DNA from: Flavobacteriales bacterium
GTDB lineage: Bacteria; Bacteroidota; Bacteroidia; UBA10329
Length of the DNA stretch: 44,835 nt
Assembly: GCA_021741155.1 (NCBI GenBank)
Contig: JAIOYP010000032.1
Coordinates: forward strand, 1-44,835
Reading direction: 5' to 3'
In this document: one piece after another, positions 1 to 9,385 of the stretch
How the letters are laid out: every line of letters starts with the position of its first letter
How positions within the stretch are numbered: the stretch's first letter is position 1
Translations under genes and position numbers: made by a program
The notes under the pieces: generated by a model
Seen by the model: only the letters and a program-made list of their open reading frames with translations
The model's database searches: none
What the model was told of the DNA's origin: nothing

Positions 1-107
<107 letters not shown>

Positions 108-282
108 AAGTTTGATGTTGTTCGATAAATCGAACGTTTCCTGACAAGATCATTGACTCGCCTACCGAAGTAGGACTTTGAATTTTTGCTTGCTACCTAT
201 CTTCCAATATTTTCAAAGAACGAATTCATATTTGATTCGGGTTCTTACTCCGTCTCAATCCCTGTTTTCGTAAACGGGTCGG

Positions 283-312
283 CAAAAGTACTAATGTTTT
301 TAATCTCTGCAA
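283..312 (-). promoter_or_regulatory. rrn promoter, 16S-proximal
   Basis: On the minus strand, TTG (310-312), 19 bases, then TACTTTTG (283-290). This matches the Bacteroidota -33/-7 consensus TTG / TAnnTTTG. Transcription would start near 276 and give a leader of about 170 nt before 16S. Confidence 0.8.
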
Positions 313-434
313 CATCTTTGAAAAATATTTTCGAAGACTTATTTGAAGAGTGAAAAACGATTACTCAACTCGTGAGCATTTTCTTATGTTGTTCCGACTT
401 TCTTTTTAAGAACCGCTTCCGTTTTAAGGGGCGG

Positions 435-464
435 CAAAAGTACTAATCTTTTTAATCTCTGCAA
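435..464 (-). promoter_or_regulatory. rrn promoter, middle
   Basis: On the minus strand, TTG (462-464), 19 bases, TACTTTTG (435-442). The elements and spacing match the proximal promoter, as expected if this arose by duplication. Confidence 0.8.
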
Positions 465-583
465 GACATTTGAAAAATATTTTCAAATAACCCGTTAATG
501 CGAGAGAAATACAACTACTCAACTCGTGAGCATTTACTTGTGTTATTCCGACTTTGTAAAGAACCGTTCCGTGTAAGGGGCGG

Positions 584-613
584 CAAAGATACTACTGGGT
601 TTTACACCTGCAA
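584..613 (-). promoter_or_regulatory. rrn promoter, distal
   Basis: On the minus strand, TTG (611-613), 19 bases, TATCTTTG (584-591). The spacing is again exactly 19. It lies just beyond the 3' end of the dehydrogenase gene, which is transcribed in the same direction toward it. Confidence 0.78.
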
Positions 614-638
614 TGGTTTGATACAAAATATTTTTCAA

Positions 639-1337
639 TTAGGGTGTAGAAGATGAAACTGGAAGTACTTTTCCGTTGTAATACAAGTGTCCATTTAGGG
701 TGAAATCAAGCACGAAACTAGCCATTTGACTTGATGTAAGTGGAGCTTGAAAACCAGGGAAGGCTTTTTCCAACATTTCTGTCTGAACTGCTCCAAATGC
801 TAGGCAATTGACCTTAATGTTGTCTGATTTGAACTCTTCAGCCAAGCATTCAGACAATCCCGCAATGGCAGATTTACTCGAACTATAGGCAGAAAGCCCC
901 GGAAATTTTGATGAGCCTTGGAAGCCGCCCATGCTTCCAATGTTGACAACGTGGGTTGGTTTCTCCCCTCCCATCATTGGTTTCAACATCCGAATAAGCG
1001 TAGCTGGTGCAAAAACATTCACCTTATATATGGCATGAAAATCCTCTTCAGTCAAATCCATAAATGGTTTAGAAATAAGGAGACCAGCATTATTGACCAA
1101 TGCGTCAACTCTATTGACATGAGCGGTTATCGACTCCAAGGAAATGGCACTTACATCTTCCGCAAGGGGAACAAATACACCGTTCCTATTGATTGAATCC
1201 ACGTATTCACTCAATTCCTTCAGTCGTTCCTCTCTCCTAGCAATGCCTAGAACCTTGGTTATCCGCTCATCTGCAATCAACTTCTTTGTCAACTCATACC
1301 CAACACCTGAACTAGCTCCTGTTACAATTACATTCAT
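639..1337 (-). CDS. SDR-family NAD(P)-dependent oxidoreductase
   Basis: A classical short-chain dehydrogenase/reductase of 232 residues, the usual length. The cofactor motif TGASSGVG is at residues 6-13, NNAG at 82-85, the catalytic Ser is near 135 (NIGSMGG), and the YSSSK active-site motif is at 151-155. Such enzymes reduce or oxidise a carbonyl/alcohol using NAD(P)H in the cytoplasm; the substrate cannot be read from sequence. The ATG at 1337 starts directly with the Rossmann strand. A TAnnTTTG-type element (TAAGTTTG, minus strand, 1354-1361) lies 16 bases upstream, without a clear -33 element. The gene is transcribed toward the rrn promoters. Family assignment is firm, substrate unknown. 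Confidence 0.93.
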   Translation of the reverse strand: MNVIVTGASSGVGYELTKKLIADERITKVLGIARREERLKELSEYVDSINRNGVFVPLAEDVSAISLESITAHVNRVDALVNNAGLLISKPFMDLTEEDFHAIYKVNVFAPATLIRMLKPMMGGEKPTHVVNIGSMGGFQGSSKFPGLSAYSSSKSAIAGLSECLAEEFKSDNIKVNCLAFGAVQTEMLEKAFPGFQAPLTSSQMASFVLDFTLNGHLYYNGKVLPVSSSTP

Positions 1338-1415
1338 CTTATTCTGTTTGATACAAACTTAGCGGAAGTTGATGATTGACTATGCAGTCTTGCATTTCGT
1401 TTCTAAATTCGATGC

Positions 1416-4397
1416 ATGGCACGACTTATACTCCTTATCCTATCTACATCGATTGTGTTCTTCGGAACTGTAAAAGCACAACTTCGGAATTTCTCCAATA
1501 TATATGAGCCGGAATTTTTCGCGGCTTATTCCGAGTATCCTGAAATACCAAAAGGTCTTTTGGAAGCTGTGGCTTACAATAGAACCAACCTTCGCCATTT
1601 GGATGAAACGGAATTGGAAAGCTGTATTGGGCTGCCACAAAGCTTTGGAGTTTTCGGTTTAGTTGAAGATGGAAATGGCTACTTCAGTAATACACTTTCG
1701 CTGGTTACAGAGTTATCAGGAAATGAGATTTTGGCAGTCAAGTCAAGTACTTCCGTTCAAATTCTTGCTTATGCCAAGGCAATTTCGTCTGTACCTGTTT
1801 CGGGCTGGAATGGTTCTGAGATTGCCCAGCGACTAATCCACGTGTCAGAACTCCCGCATGAAAATACAGCCCAGAATTTTGCTTTGGAAGTGCAACTCTA
1901 TGAGGTCATCTCCTTATTAAATAACCGCGAATTCATGTCGCAATTGGGTTATCCGACTCTTCGCCTCAACCTAAATGAAATCTTCGGAAGCAATTTAGAC
2001 GTGCTTTCAGCGAAGCGAATTCTAATGGATGGTGAACATATATATAATGAAAGTGGCGAAACATATCGGGCTGGTGGCGGCATAGCTCCGTGCTACGATT
2101 ACGTTGCCGATGCTTTTGTACAAACGCCAACCTGTAATTACAGCTCGCGAAGTGGAACGGCCATAAGTGCGGTTACTATACATACTATACAGGGAAGTTA
2201 CGCTGGTGCAATTAGCTGGGCACAGGACTGTAGCGCGAACGTGTCCTATCATTATGTGGTAAGCAGTACAGGGCAAATAACCCAAATGGTGTGTGAAGCA
2301 GACAAAGGTTGGCATGTTGGAACCGAAAACCCCTATACTATAGGAATAGAACATGATGGCTACATCAGCGACCCGAACAACTATACTGCAGCCATGTACG
2401 CGACTACTGGAGACCTTTGCTTTGATATTTCGCAGAGCGGATATGGCATTAGTGGAATCAGAACGGCTTATTTCCCGTGGGCCGCAGCCACCAATTACAA
2501 CGCAACAAGTACTCCTGGTTCTTGTGTAAAAATCAAAGGACATCAGCATTTTCCAAACCAATCACATACTGATCCAGGTCAATATTGGGATTGGCATCAT
2601 TTCTATAAGTTGGTAAATCCAAATACACCAACAACTACTTTAACCTCAGCTTCGGGTAATTTTTACGATAGTGGCGGTCAAATTGGCGTATATTCTAGTG
2701 ATGAGCGGACTTTAACGCTGATAGCACCAACTGGAGCAAGTTCGGTATCGGTGACATTTCAGTCCTTTGATTTAGAGGATCAATGGGACTATCTATATAT
2801 ATATGATGGAACGGATGTGTTTTCGCCAATGATTGGGTATTACACAGGAACCAACAATCCTGGAACCGTGACTTCGAACAGCGGAAATCTATTGTTTGAA
2901 TTCCGAAGTGATTGCGCCACGGCCAATCCGGGTTGGGAAGCAACGTGGAATTCGAATGGCGCTGATAATATTGCTCCAACGGTTGAAGTAACTGCTGGCC
3001 CTTGGGAGACCGAGAATTTCTACGCGTTCTATTCTGAAAACGATAACATTGGAGGAAGTGGTGTTGTGGATGAAGAGCGCTTCTCCTCTGTTTTGGATTT
3101 TGATGGTACTCGTTGGAGCGGGAATTCAGATCGAGGATATCTATATGACAACTTCAACCCAGGGCTTTCATCTTGGGTTTCTCAATTAGGAACATGGAGT
3201 TTGAATGGTGGAACTGCCATTCAATCTAACGAAACAGAAACCAATTCCAATCTCCACATTCCAGTGGTACAGGAGCAATTCTTCAATTATCTCTACTCGT
3301 ATAGGATGAAACTGAACGGCTCTGGAGCAAACCGAAGAGCAGGAATGCACTTCATGTGCTCGGATGCAACCTTGGCCAATCGGGGAAATTCATACTTCAT
3401 TTACTTACGAGCCGATAACGACAAGTGCCAGATTTACAAGGTCACCAATGATATTTGGGAGCTGGAAACCGATGATGACTTTACCGTTGACCCGAACACG
3501 TGGTATGATGTAAAGGTCATTTGCAATCACTTTAATGGAGAAATACGCGTTTATGTTAATGGCGTAATGGCAAGTTCTTGGACAGACCCTTCTCCGATTT
3601 TGACTGGAAATAGTATTTCACTTCGAACGGGTAACTGCACAGCTGAGTATGATGATGTGCGTGTATATAAAGGACGGATTGGCGCGCAATACATTAGCAT
3701 AGGAACCGCAAGTGACCCTGTTCGCTATCAGAATCCAAATCCGAATACTCCTGCTTGCGAAATACGAACCATTGTATTTGATGGCGCTGGAAACTGTTCT
3801 ACCGAAGATGTCATTCAAGTTAATATAGATTGGACCGCTCCTGCTCTTTCGGGTGTAAACGATGGCAACTCAACTGATATTGATGTTACCAATGATGGAA
3901 CTCAACTCTTTGCCAATTGGGCTCCGGCTTCTGATCCAAATTCTGGAATTAACCATTATGAAGTAGCGATTGGCGATTTCGCAGGAGGAACAAACGTTCA
4001 TGCATTTTCCAACGAAGGTTCGAGCACTTCCATCAATGTTCCATTCGCTTTAGTACCTAACGACTGGTATTACACAACCGTGAAAGCTGTAAATGGCGCT
4101 GGTTTGGAAGAAGCCGACACATCAAACGGACAGCAATACATCGACATAACGGTTGGGATTGAAGAGTTTATGCGCCAATCAGTTTACCCAAACCCAACTA
4201 CAGGAATTGTGAATCTTCCTAAGATTGATAATCTAAAATGGCAATTATTTGATGCAACGGGAAGGTTAGTTACTGAAGGAAATAGGGAAAAGCAGATTGA
4301 TTTGCGAGCTTTTGGGTTAGCAAAACAGGTTTACAGCCTTTCTTTATTCGATGCAAACAAAGTGATTACAGTACCTTTGGTTTACATTGATAAATAG
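1416..4397 (+). CDS. Secreted N-acetylmuramoyl-L-alanine amidase with CUB-like domain and T9SS type A sorting domain
   Basis: A 993-residue secreted multidomain protein. Residues 1-22 are a signal peptide. Residues 25-225 form an N-terminal region I do not recognise. About 235-400 is an amidase_2/PGRP-like zinc amidase: candidate ligands are His256 (TIHT), His376 and Asp386 (GHQHFPNQSHTDPG), with His384 where AmpD has its catalytic Lys. About 410-515 resembles a CUB domain. About 575-760 resembles a laminin-G/concanavalin-type sandwich, followed by a fibronectin III-like part at about 805-905. The end carries VYPNPTTG and a type A sorting domain for the type IX system. It probably cleaves the amide bond between MurNAc and the peptide of peptidoglycan, perhaps of other bacteria. 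It is followed after 8 bases by another T9SS cargo gene. Amidase and sorting calls are strong; the middle domains are less certain. Confidence 0.87.
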   Translation: MARLILLILSTSIVFFGTVKAQLRNFSNIYEPEFFAAYSEYPEIPKGLLEAVAYNRTNLRHLDETELESCIGLPQSFGVFGLVEDGNGYFSNTLSLVTELSGNEILAVKSSTSVQILAYAKAISSVPVSGWNGSEIAQRLIHVSELPHENTAQNFALEVQLYEVISLLNNREFMSQLGYPTLRLNLNEIFGSNLDVLSAKRILMDGEHIYNESGETYRAGGGIAPCYDYVADAFVQTPTCNYSSRSGTAISAVTIHTIQGSYAGAISWAQDCSANVSYHYVVSSTGQITQMVCEADKGWHVGTENPYTIGIEHDGYISDPNNYTAAMYATTGDLCFDISQSGYGISGIRTAYFPWAAATNYNATSTPGSCVKIKGHQHFPNQSHTDPGQYWDWHHFYKLVNPNTPTTTLTSASGNFYDSGGQIGVYSSDERTLTLIAPTGASSVSVTFQSFDLEDQWDYLYIYDGTDVFSPMIGYYTGTNNPGTVTSNSGNLLFEFRSDCATANPGWEATWNSNGADNIAPTVEVTAGPWETENFYAFYSENDNIGGSGVVDEERFSSVLDFDGTRWSGNSDRGYLYDNFNPGLSSWVSQLGTWSLNGGTAIQSNETETNSNLHIPVVQEQFFNYLYSYRMKLNGSGANRRAGMHFMCSDATLANRGNSYFIYLRADNDKCQIYKVTNDIWELETDDDFTVDPNTWYDVKVICNHFNGEIRVYVNGVMASSWTDPSPILTGNSISLRTGNCTAEYDDVRVYKGRIGAQYISIGTASDPVRYQNPNPNTPACEIRTIVFDGAGNCSTEDVIQVNIDWTAPALSGVNDGNSTDIDVTNDGTQLFANWAPASDPNSGINHYEVAIGDFAGGTNVHAFSNEGSSTSINVPFALVPNDWYYTTVKAVNGAGLEEADTSNGQQYIDITVGIEEFMRQSVYPNPTTGIVNLPKIDNLKWQLFDATGRLVTEGNREKQIDLRAFGLAKQVYSLSLFDANKVITVPLVYIDK

Positions 4398-4405
4398 CAA
4401 TTAGG

Positions 4406-6109
4406 ATGATTACTCTTAGACAAGCTGCCTCATTTTTGGTTTTATCCCTCAGTTTTTCATTTACCATTCAAAGTCAGAATGTTATTGAAAGCGTGAATCA
4501 ACGCACTGACCTCGTACAGTTCTTCGATGTATTGAAAGATTCGGATAAAAATTGGATCATATCGGGACAAGCCAATCCGGGCACAAATATTCCTGCTTCT
4601 CTTTATTTTATCCAATCTGTGGATAGTACGGGAGAAACAATTTGGGATTTTGATCATGATCTGATGCCCAAAACTTGGGAAACGGCAATCCCTTCAAATA
4701 GAGATAAAGCAATAGTGTTGCCTGATGGAAGTGTCGTTCTAGTTGGATTGCAGGATGGTTGTGATTTCATTACAGGAATTTCCAATCTCATCAAACTTAC
4801 TCCATCAGGTTTGGTTGAATGGAGTCATGAATTTGGCGAGATGTCTGAATACAATCCCGACCGCTTCTTTGACCGATTGGCTACCAACGCAACCACCAAA
4901 ATTGCCATTGCTTCTTCTGACACCATCATGTTCTTTCATTCAGATGGAACATTCATTTCCAAATGGGAAGTGGAAAATACACCTGTAAGATGTATGCGAT
5001 GGGAAACAGACACTACACTTTTGGTTGCGGCTGATTCTAAAGTTGTCCGATTTGGAATGGATGGAGCGATTCTAGACTCCGTTACACTTCCAAACAACAG
5101 TTTCGGAATAGATATTCATCATACTTCCAGCAAGGTTTGGATAATGACTCAGGATTCAATTCATGTGATGGACGAGCAATTTCAGACCATTTCAAACATT
5201 AATCTTTCCTCTTTATCAGGAACGAGACGTGATTTTAGAGAAGTTGATGGAGCGGTTTGGGTGACTGACAAAAATGGACTTTGGAGCATTTCATCAGGAT
5301 ATGAGCTCGTAAACGAGCTGATGTTCAGCAACCAAGTAGTATCATCTGATATTCATGATGGCGTTGTAATGACCGTATCAACTATCGAGCAGAACAATCG
5401 CACAACAGGATTGATGAAAAGCTATCTGATGGATGGAACTTCAGTAGAACATGCTGATGATGTGGAGTTGTTAGTTCATGTGGATTCAATTGTGACCGTT
5501 ACAGGTTTCAATAGTGGTCCAGAACCAATTTTCGTTCATTGGGCGTACTTGACTCCAAGCATCATCAACCATTCGCAAAATGTATTGAGCAAAGTGATGG
5601 TGTCCTATTCTGAGCAATATTTACCGGGGTTTTGCGGCCCTGGTGGCGTGTCTCTGATCACAGAAAACATTGAACTGGCCTATTCTGATACGTTGGTGCT
5701 GAATTTCCCTCCCTTCCGAGTTGGCTACTATAGCCCATTTACAGGAGACAGCACGGTAACCTATTCTGTTTGCATGGTTGCCCAAAGTCCGAACGACCAT
5801 CTTGACGTTTTTCCTTCTGACAATATCTGGTGCGAAGATTTGAATTTTGTCCTACCTCTTGGAATACAACAGCCAAGCATATCTAAACTAACCGTTTACC
5901 CAAACCCAACTACGGGAATTGTGAATCTTCCTCAGATTGATAATCTGAAATGGCAACTCTTTGATGCAACTGGAAGATTGGTTGCTAAGGGAAATGAAGA
6001 AAAGCAGATTGATTTTAGCAAGCTAGGAGTTGCCGAGCAAGTTTACTCATTGAGGCTACTAACCAACGAAAGTCAATCAATCGTCAAGTTAATTTACTTG
6101 AAACAGTAG
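4406..6109 (+). CDS. T9SS type A sorting domain-containing secreted protein, function unknown
   Basis: A 567-residue exported protein with a signal peptide (about 1-23) and a C-terminal type A sorting domain starting at VYPNPTTGIVNLP. The middle contains repeated short blocks of the kind 'DGSVVLVG', 'DGTFISKW' and 'DGAILDSV', which suggests a beta-propeller, but I cannot name a family. It begins 8 bases after the amidase gene and is probably cotranscribed with it. Its last ~80 codons are nearly the same at DNA level as those of the amidase gene, although the rest of the two proteins is unrelated. The stop codon directly abuts the convergent protease gene (no intervening base). Confidence 0.85.
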   Translation: MITLRQAASFLVLSLSFSFTIQSQNVIESVNQRTDLVQFFDVLKDSDKNWIISGQANPGTNIPASLYFIQSVDSTGETIWDFDHDLMPKTWETAIPSNRDKAIVLPDGSVVLVGLQDGCDFITGISNLIKLTPSGLVEWSHEFGEMSEYNPDRFFDRLATNATTKIAIASSDTIMFFHSDGTFISKWEVENTPVRCMRWETDTTLLVAADSKVVRFGMDGAILDSVTLPNNSFGIDIHHTSSKVWIMTQDSIHVMDEQFQTISNINLSSLSGTRRDFREVDGAVWVTDKNGLWSISSGYELVNELMFSNQVVSSDIHDGVVMTVSTIEQNNRTTGLMKSYLMDGTSVEHADDVELLVHVDSIVTVTGFNSGPEPIFVHWAYLTPSIINHSQNVLSKVMVSYSEQYLPGFCGPGGVSLITENIELAYSDTLVLNFPPFRVGYYSPFTGDSTVTYSVCMVAQSPNDHLDVFPSDNIWCEDLNFVLPLGIQQPSISKLTVYPNPTTGIVNLPQIDNLKWQLFDATGRLVAKGNEEKQIDFSKLGVAEQVYSLRLLTNESQSIVKLIYLKQ

Positions 6110-7348
6110 TTACTTACTCTTATAAATCAGGTAGCTAAAGTCCTTCTCATTCAGAACCTCGTTTGCAATTTTCAGAAGTTGAGACGAAGTCAATCCCTCA
6201 ATTTGCAGGGCAATTTCCTTCCAAGTTCTAACCTCATCAAAAGCCAAAATGCTTTTGCCAATGCCCAACATTTGGCTTTGGTTGTTCTCTTGTCCGATAG
6301 CTACTTGTCCGAGCAATTGCTGTTTGGCCTTGTGCAACTGTAACGTTCCAAGTCCTTTTTCGCGAAGCAAACGCAGTTCTTTGTGTGTTAAATCGATGCA
6401 CTTTTTCAAATACTTCTCGTCCATTCCCAAATAAATGGAGAACAAGCCAGTATCTGAATAGGTCGAATAATTGGTTTCTACATTATATGTGTAGCCATGT
6501 CGTTCGCGCAAACTCATGTGCAAACGTGCATTCATTCCAGGTCCACCAAGGATATTGCTGAGCAAAAACATACCAATACGATCATCATGACCTGAAGCGT
6601 ACGCCACATTTCCCATCATCAAATGCGTCTGGTAGTTGGATTTCTGTTCTTCTAACCGAGCAGGTTTGTATCCAGAAAAACTACTTCGCGCGGTCACCAA
6701 ATCGCTTGAACCTAACTCTTCGCTGAAGTTCTGATCAATCATTTTCTTCAACTTATTGAGATTAATCTTCCCAACGGAGGCAATAACCATTTGATCGGTA
6801 CGGTAGCCGCGCTTCAAAAACTGTCTCACCGACTTCTCATTGAAGCTATACACACTATCGGGAGTTCCCAACGTTCCTCTTCCCAACGAATCCTTGGCGA
6901 AAACCAATTCATCAAAATCATCGAAAATCATTTCTGATGGAGAATCGAGGTAGGAATTAATCTCATCTACAATCACCGATTTCTCCTTTTCTAACTCTTT
7001 AGCTGGAAATGTGGAGTGAAAAACGATGTCGTTGAAAAGCTCAACTGCACGAGAATAATGCTCACTGAGAAAAGTGGCATGAACCACGGTTTCCTCTTTC
7101 GTAGTATAAGCGTTTAGTTCACCTCCAATATCCTCCATGCGGCTTAGCACATGATAAGCTTTGCGCTTTGACGTTCCTTTAAAAATGACATGCTCAATAA
7201 AATGCGCCAATCCATGTTCATCGGGCATTTCATCCCGCGAACCCATGTTTACGAAAAATCCCAAATGCGCCACAGGCGAATTCACTTCCTTGTGTATACA
7301 TCGAATGCCGTTGGGCAAAGTCCATCTCTCAAAATACTCTTCCTGCAT
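6110..7348 (-). CDS. M16-family zinc metallopeptidase
   Basis: A 412-residue insulinase-like peptidase (M16B type, similar to mitochondrial processing peptidase beta and bacterial YmxG/PqqL-type proteins). The inverted zinc motif HFIEH is at residues 49-53, and Glu129 in VDEIN lies 76 residues further on, where the third zinc ligand belongs. The C-terminal half has the usual NILGGPGMNARLH stretch and ends without a second domain, so it would act as a dimer or with a partner. No signal peptide is visible, so it is probably cytoplasmic. It starts 5 bases after the stop of the membrane protein gene upstream on the same strand, so the two are an operon. Its stop abuts the convergent gene. Confidence 0.93.
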   Translation of the reverse strand: MQEEYFERWTLPNGIRCIHKEVNSPVAHLGFFVNMGSRDEMPDEHGLAHFIEHVIFKGTSKRKAYHVLSRMEDIGGELNAYTTKEETVVHATFLSEHYSRAVELFNDIVFHSTFPAKELEKEKSVIVDEINSYLDSPSEMIFDDFDELVFAKDSLGRGTLGTPDSVYSFNEKSVRQFLKRGYRTDQMVIASVGKINLNKLKKMIDQNFSEELGSSDLVTARSSFSGYKPARLEEQKSNYQTHLMMGNVAYASGHDDRIGMFLLSNILGGPGMNARLHMSLRERHGYTYNVETNYSTYSDTGLFSIYLGMDEKYLKKCIDLTHKELRLLREKGLGTLQLHKAKQQLLGQVAIGQENNQSQMLGIGKSILAFDEVRTWKEIALQIEGLTSSQLLKIANEVLNEKDFSYLIYKSK

Positions 7349-7353
7349 GGGCG

Positions 7354-8907
7354 CTAAAAGTACTTCTTGAGAACTGGAAATTTACCCAATGCATAACGCT
7401 CAATGCGTGGCGTATTTACGGCTGAGAGTAAGGCGGAGGTCAAAAACGGCAAGGAAATGACCTTGTAACGTACGATTGCACCCACAACAGGGGTCACTAA
7501 TCCAGTCAGAACTAGTATAACCAAAGCGAATGAGGCAGCCAGATACCAAGTGGAATCAAGTAAGGGTTTGCCGCGGCAAACCCCAACAATCGCCAAGATG
7601 GATAGTAGTATAACCAAAAGGTTCTCTAATCCTGAAAGCACCATGAAAGGAGAACTGATGTCCCAAGGGAAAGGACGGAATGTAGCGTTAACGAAAGCAA
7701 TGGGTGCTGCTTTCAGAACACTCCAAGCAGTTGGCTCTAACTTGGGAATGTCGATGGTGCTTCCAGTTTTGCCATAATCAAGTAAGACCGTTTGCTCACT
7801 TCCCTTGGCAAGAGAATAAGTGGCTACATTTTCCTGCCGAGCATCTTTCCAATATACAGCGGTTATGTCCGAATTTGTCACCAGTTTTTTGCGGTCAGAA
7901 ATGAACTCCAAATCATCATAATTTTCTGCCCCTATATATAAGGTGTCTTTTGCACTGGTTTCGATGTATGTTCCGCCAGCTGCTAATTCGTAAAATTCAT
8001 GCTGTCGTTGCGCCATTCTCGCAAACAGACTTTTATCCGGAAAGACCTGAGCCATTAAAATCAATCCGAAAAACCCGATAGAGAAAACGGCCAAAAACCA
8101 GATTGACGGATGAACGGTCTGGAACCTTCTAGCCAGTAACCATCCTACCAAACCAATTCCAATTGCGGCCAAGGCGAAGCTTTTAACTGTAACCAAAAAG
8201 AAAAGACTGAGAACAATTAGAACCACTTCTTTGATGGAGAATCCATCATTTACAATCTTCATTACACCAAAAAGGAATAGCCCCAATCCGAAGAGCAAGA
8301 GTGGTTCTTTCAATACGCCAGAAGCCCAGAACATCATTCCTGGCATCAGAAAAACGCCAGCGAAAAACCATTTCTCTTTTGATGGAGCCATTTGCTTGAG
8401 AAAATGGAGAATCCCGGTAAGACCAATCAATCCAAGAAAATTGGCAACCACACTATGAACGTTATAATGCCCGAGTGAAAACAATCTTACGAAAGCGTTG
8501 AATCGGATGATGGTATGCGTGTCGTTCGCTATACTGCTTCCATAAGGCCGATACCAATGATTCATCGTGTCGTAATACTGCTGAAAATGAGGCGTGTCAT
8601 TCATCACCCCAAAAAGCATCTTGAAATAATCAGCTGGATGCTGACGCAAAGCCGAAAACATCACCATTCCATCATCATAATACTTCCATATATCGGCAGT
8701 AGAACGGTCCGTGTAGTAATAGGTATAAATAAGGTATAGCAGGAAGCCACTCAACACTTTCAGTACAAACACACCTTGAAACCATCTAATTGGTATGTTC
8801 CCGATTCGGAAGAATTTCATTCTTGAAATGAGAAAAAGGAACAAGGCCAAATAGCCCAAATTCAAAACTGCTCCTATCAGATGATTCATGGTTTCAAATG
8901 TAAGCAC
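7354..8907 (-). CDS. Polytopic integral membrane protein, possibly GT-C-like
   Basis: A 517-residue protein with about nine or ten hydrophobic membrane segments spread over its length (for example about 9-29, 45-63, 180-210, 225-265, 270-290 and 430-500). The segment after the second helix has an acidic/aromatic run (DIWKYYDDG) in an extracytoplasmic loop. This position and composition recall GT-C glycosyltransferases and O-antigen polymerase-like proteins, but I see no diagnostic motif, so the function stays open. A soluble stretch at about 295-400 sits between helices. An alternative start lies six codons downstream (MNHLIG). It is the first gene of a probable two-gene operon with the M16 peptidase. 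Confidence 0.75.
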   Translation of the reverse strand: MLTFETMNHLIGAVLNLGYLALFLFLISRMKFFRIGNIPIRWFQGVFVLKVLSGFLLYLIYTYYYTDRSTADIWKYYDDGMVMFSALRQHPADYFKMLFGVMNDTPHFQQYYDTMNHWYRPYGSSIANDTHTIIRFNAFVRLFSLGHYNVHSVVANFLGLIGLTGILHFLKQMAPSKEKWFFAGVFLMPGMMFWASGVLKEPLLLFGLGLFLFGVMKIVNDGFSIKEVVLIVLSLFFLVTVKSFALAAIGIGLVGWLLARRFQTVHPSIWFLAVFSIGFFGLILMAQVFPDKSLFARMAQRQHEFYELAAGGTYIETSAKDTLYIGAENYDDLEFISDRKKLVTNSDITAVYWKDARQENVATYSLAKGSEQTVLLDYGKTGSTIDIPKLEPTAWSVLKAAPIAFVNATFRPFPWDISSPFMVLSGLENLLVILLSILAIVGVCRGKPLLDSTWYLAASFALVILVLTGLVTPVVGAIVRYKVISLPFLTSALLSAVNTPRIERYALGKFPVLKKYF

Positions 8908-8932
8908 CCATTATTGCATGAAGGACAAATTG

Positions 8933-8940
8933 TAACTTTG
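8933..8940 (+). promoter_or_regulatory. Putative -7 promoter element (TAACTTTG)
   Basis: Matches TAnnTTTG exactly and lies 7 bases before the ATG at 8948, so transcription would begin at or next to the start codon. No TTG at exactly 19 bases upstream; a TTG occurs 16 bases upstream. Confidence 0.5.
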
Positions 8941-8947
8941 CAATACT

Positions 8948-9385
8948 ATGAGGGAAGTAGAAATAGATATTGACCAAATTCACAGTCGCGGAGACATTGA
9001 CGATGCTTTGAGAGAATCGAAGTTGACTAAAGGCGATCACGTAAGGTTTTTCAAGTCTAAAAACGTTTCAGCTATTCAAGTATTCTCTGTGCTGTTCTTC
9101 ATGTTTCTGTTCCTGTTGAATGAGAAAAGAAAAACCTTTGCGGAAAAAATCCTGACGGACATCTTCAACAAGTACCAAAATGAAGAAGAACTGGAAACCG
9201 AAATTGAAAAGGAATACGGCATCAAGGTAACGGTTGAGACAGTGAATGACCCCGACCGTGAAGACTGGATGAGAATGTCTGCTATAGAGTTTGAAAAATG
9301 TTTTTCTGACCCCGATGATGATTACTCTGATGTGCCCTTGATAGAATTAAACCCAGATTACATTCCATGGAAGCAGGGGACATAG
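8948..9385 (+). CDS. Hypothetical protein, putative antitoxin partner of the PemK/MazF-like toxin
   Basis: A 145-residue protein I do not recognise. Residues 1-40 are charged. About 41-58 (SAIQVFSVLFFMFLFLL) is strongly hydrophobic and could be a membrane segment or a buried helix. The remainder is acidic, ending with DDDYSDVPLIELNPDY and a short tail. Its end overlaps the toxin-like gene by 19 bases, the usual arrangement of antitoxin and toxin genes, and acidic C-termini are common in MazE-like antitoxins. The role is therefore inferred from position. A -7 box TAACTTTG at 8933-8940 ends only 7 bases before the ATG, so the message may be leaderless. Confidence 0.7.
   Translation: MREVEIDIDQIHSRGDIDDALRESKLTKGDHVRFFKSKNVSAIQVFSVLFFMFLFLLNEKRKTFAEKILTDIFNKYQNEEELETEIEKEYGIKVTVETVNDPDREDWMRMSAIEFEKCFSDPDDDYSDVPLIELNPDYIPWKQGT

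Larger units (their letters stand above)
282..581. repeat. Two ~150 bp imperfect tandem copies in the rrn promoter region
   Basis: 282-431 and 433-581 are imperfect copies of the same unit, and a third copy begins at about 583. Each unit contains a promoter (GGCAAAAGTACTAAT on the plus strand), a shared block CTCAACTCGTGAGCATTT, and a shared block GTTCCGACTTT followed by AAGAACCG. The duplication multiplies the rrn promoter. Confidence 0.85.

Noticed and set aside
2022..2561. 179-codon open frame on the minus strand inside the amidase gene
   Set aside because: Its composition is that of an antisense shadow of a well-supported gene with clear domains.
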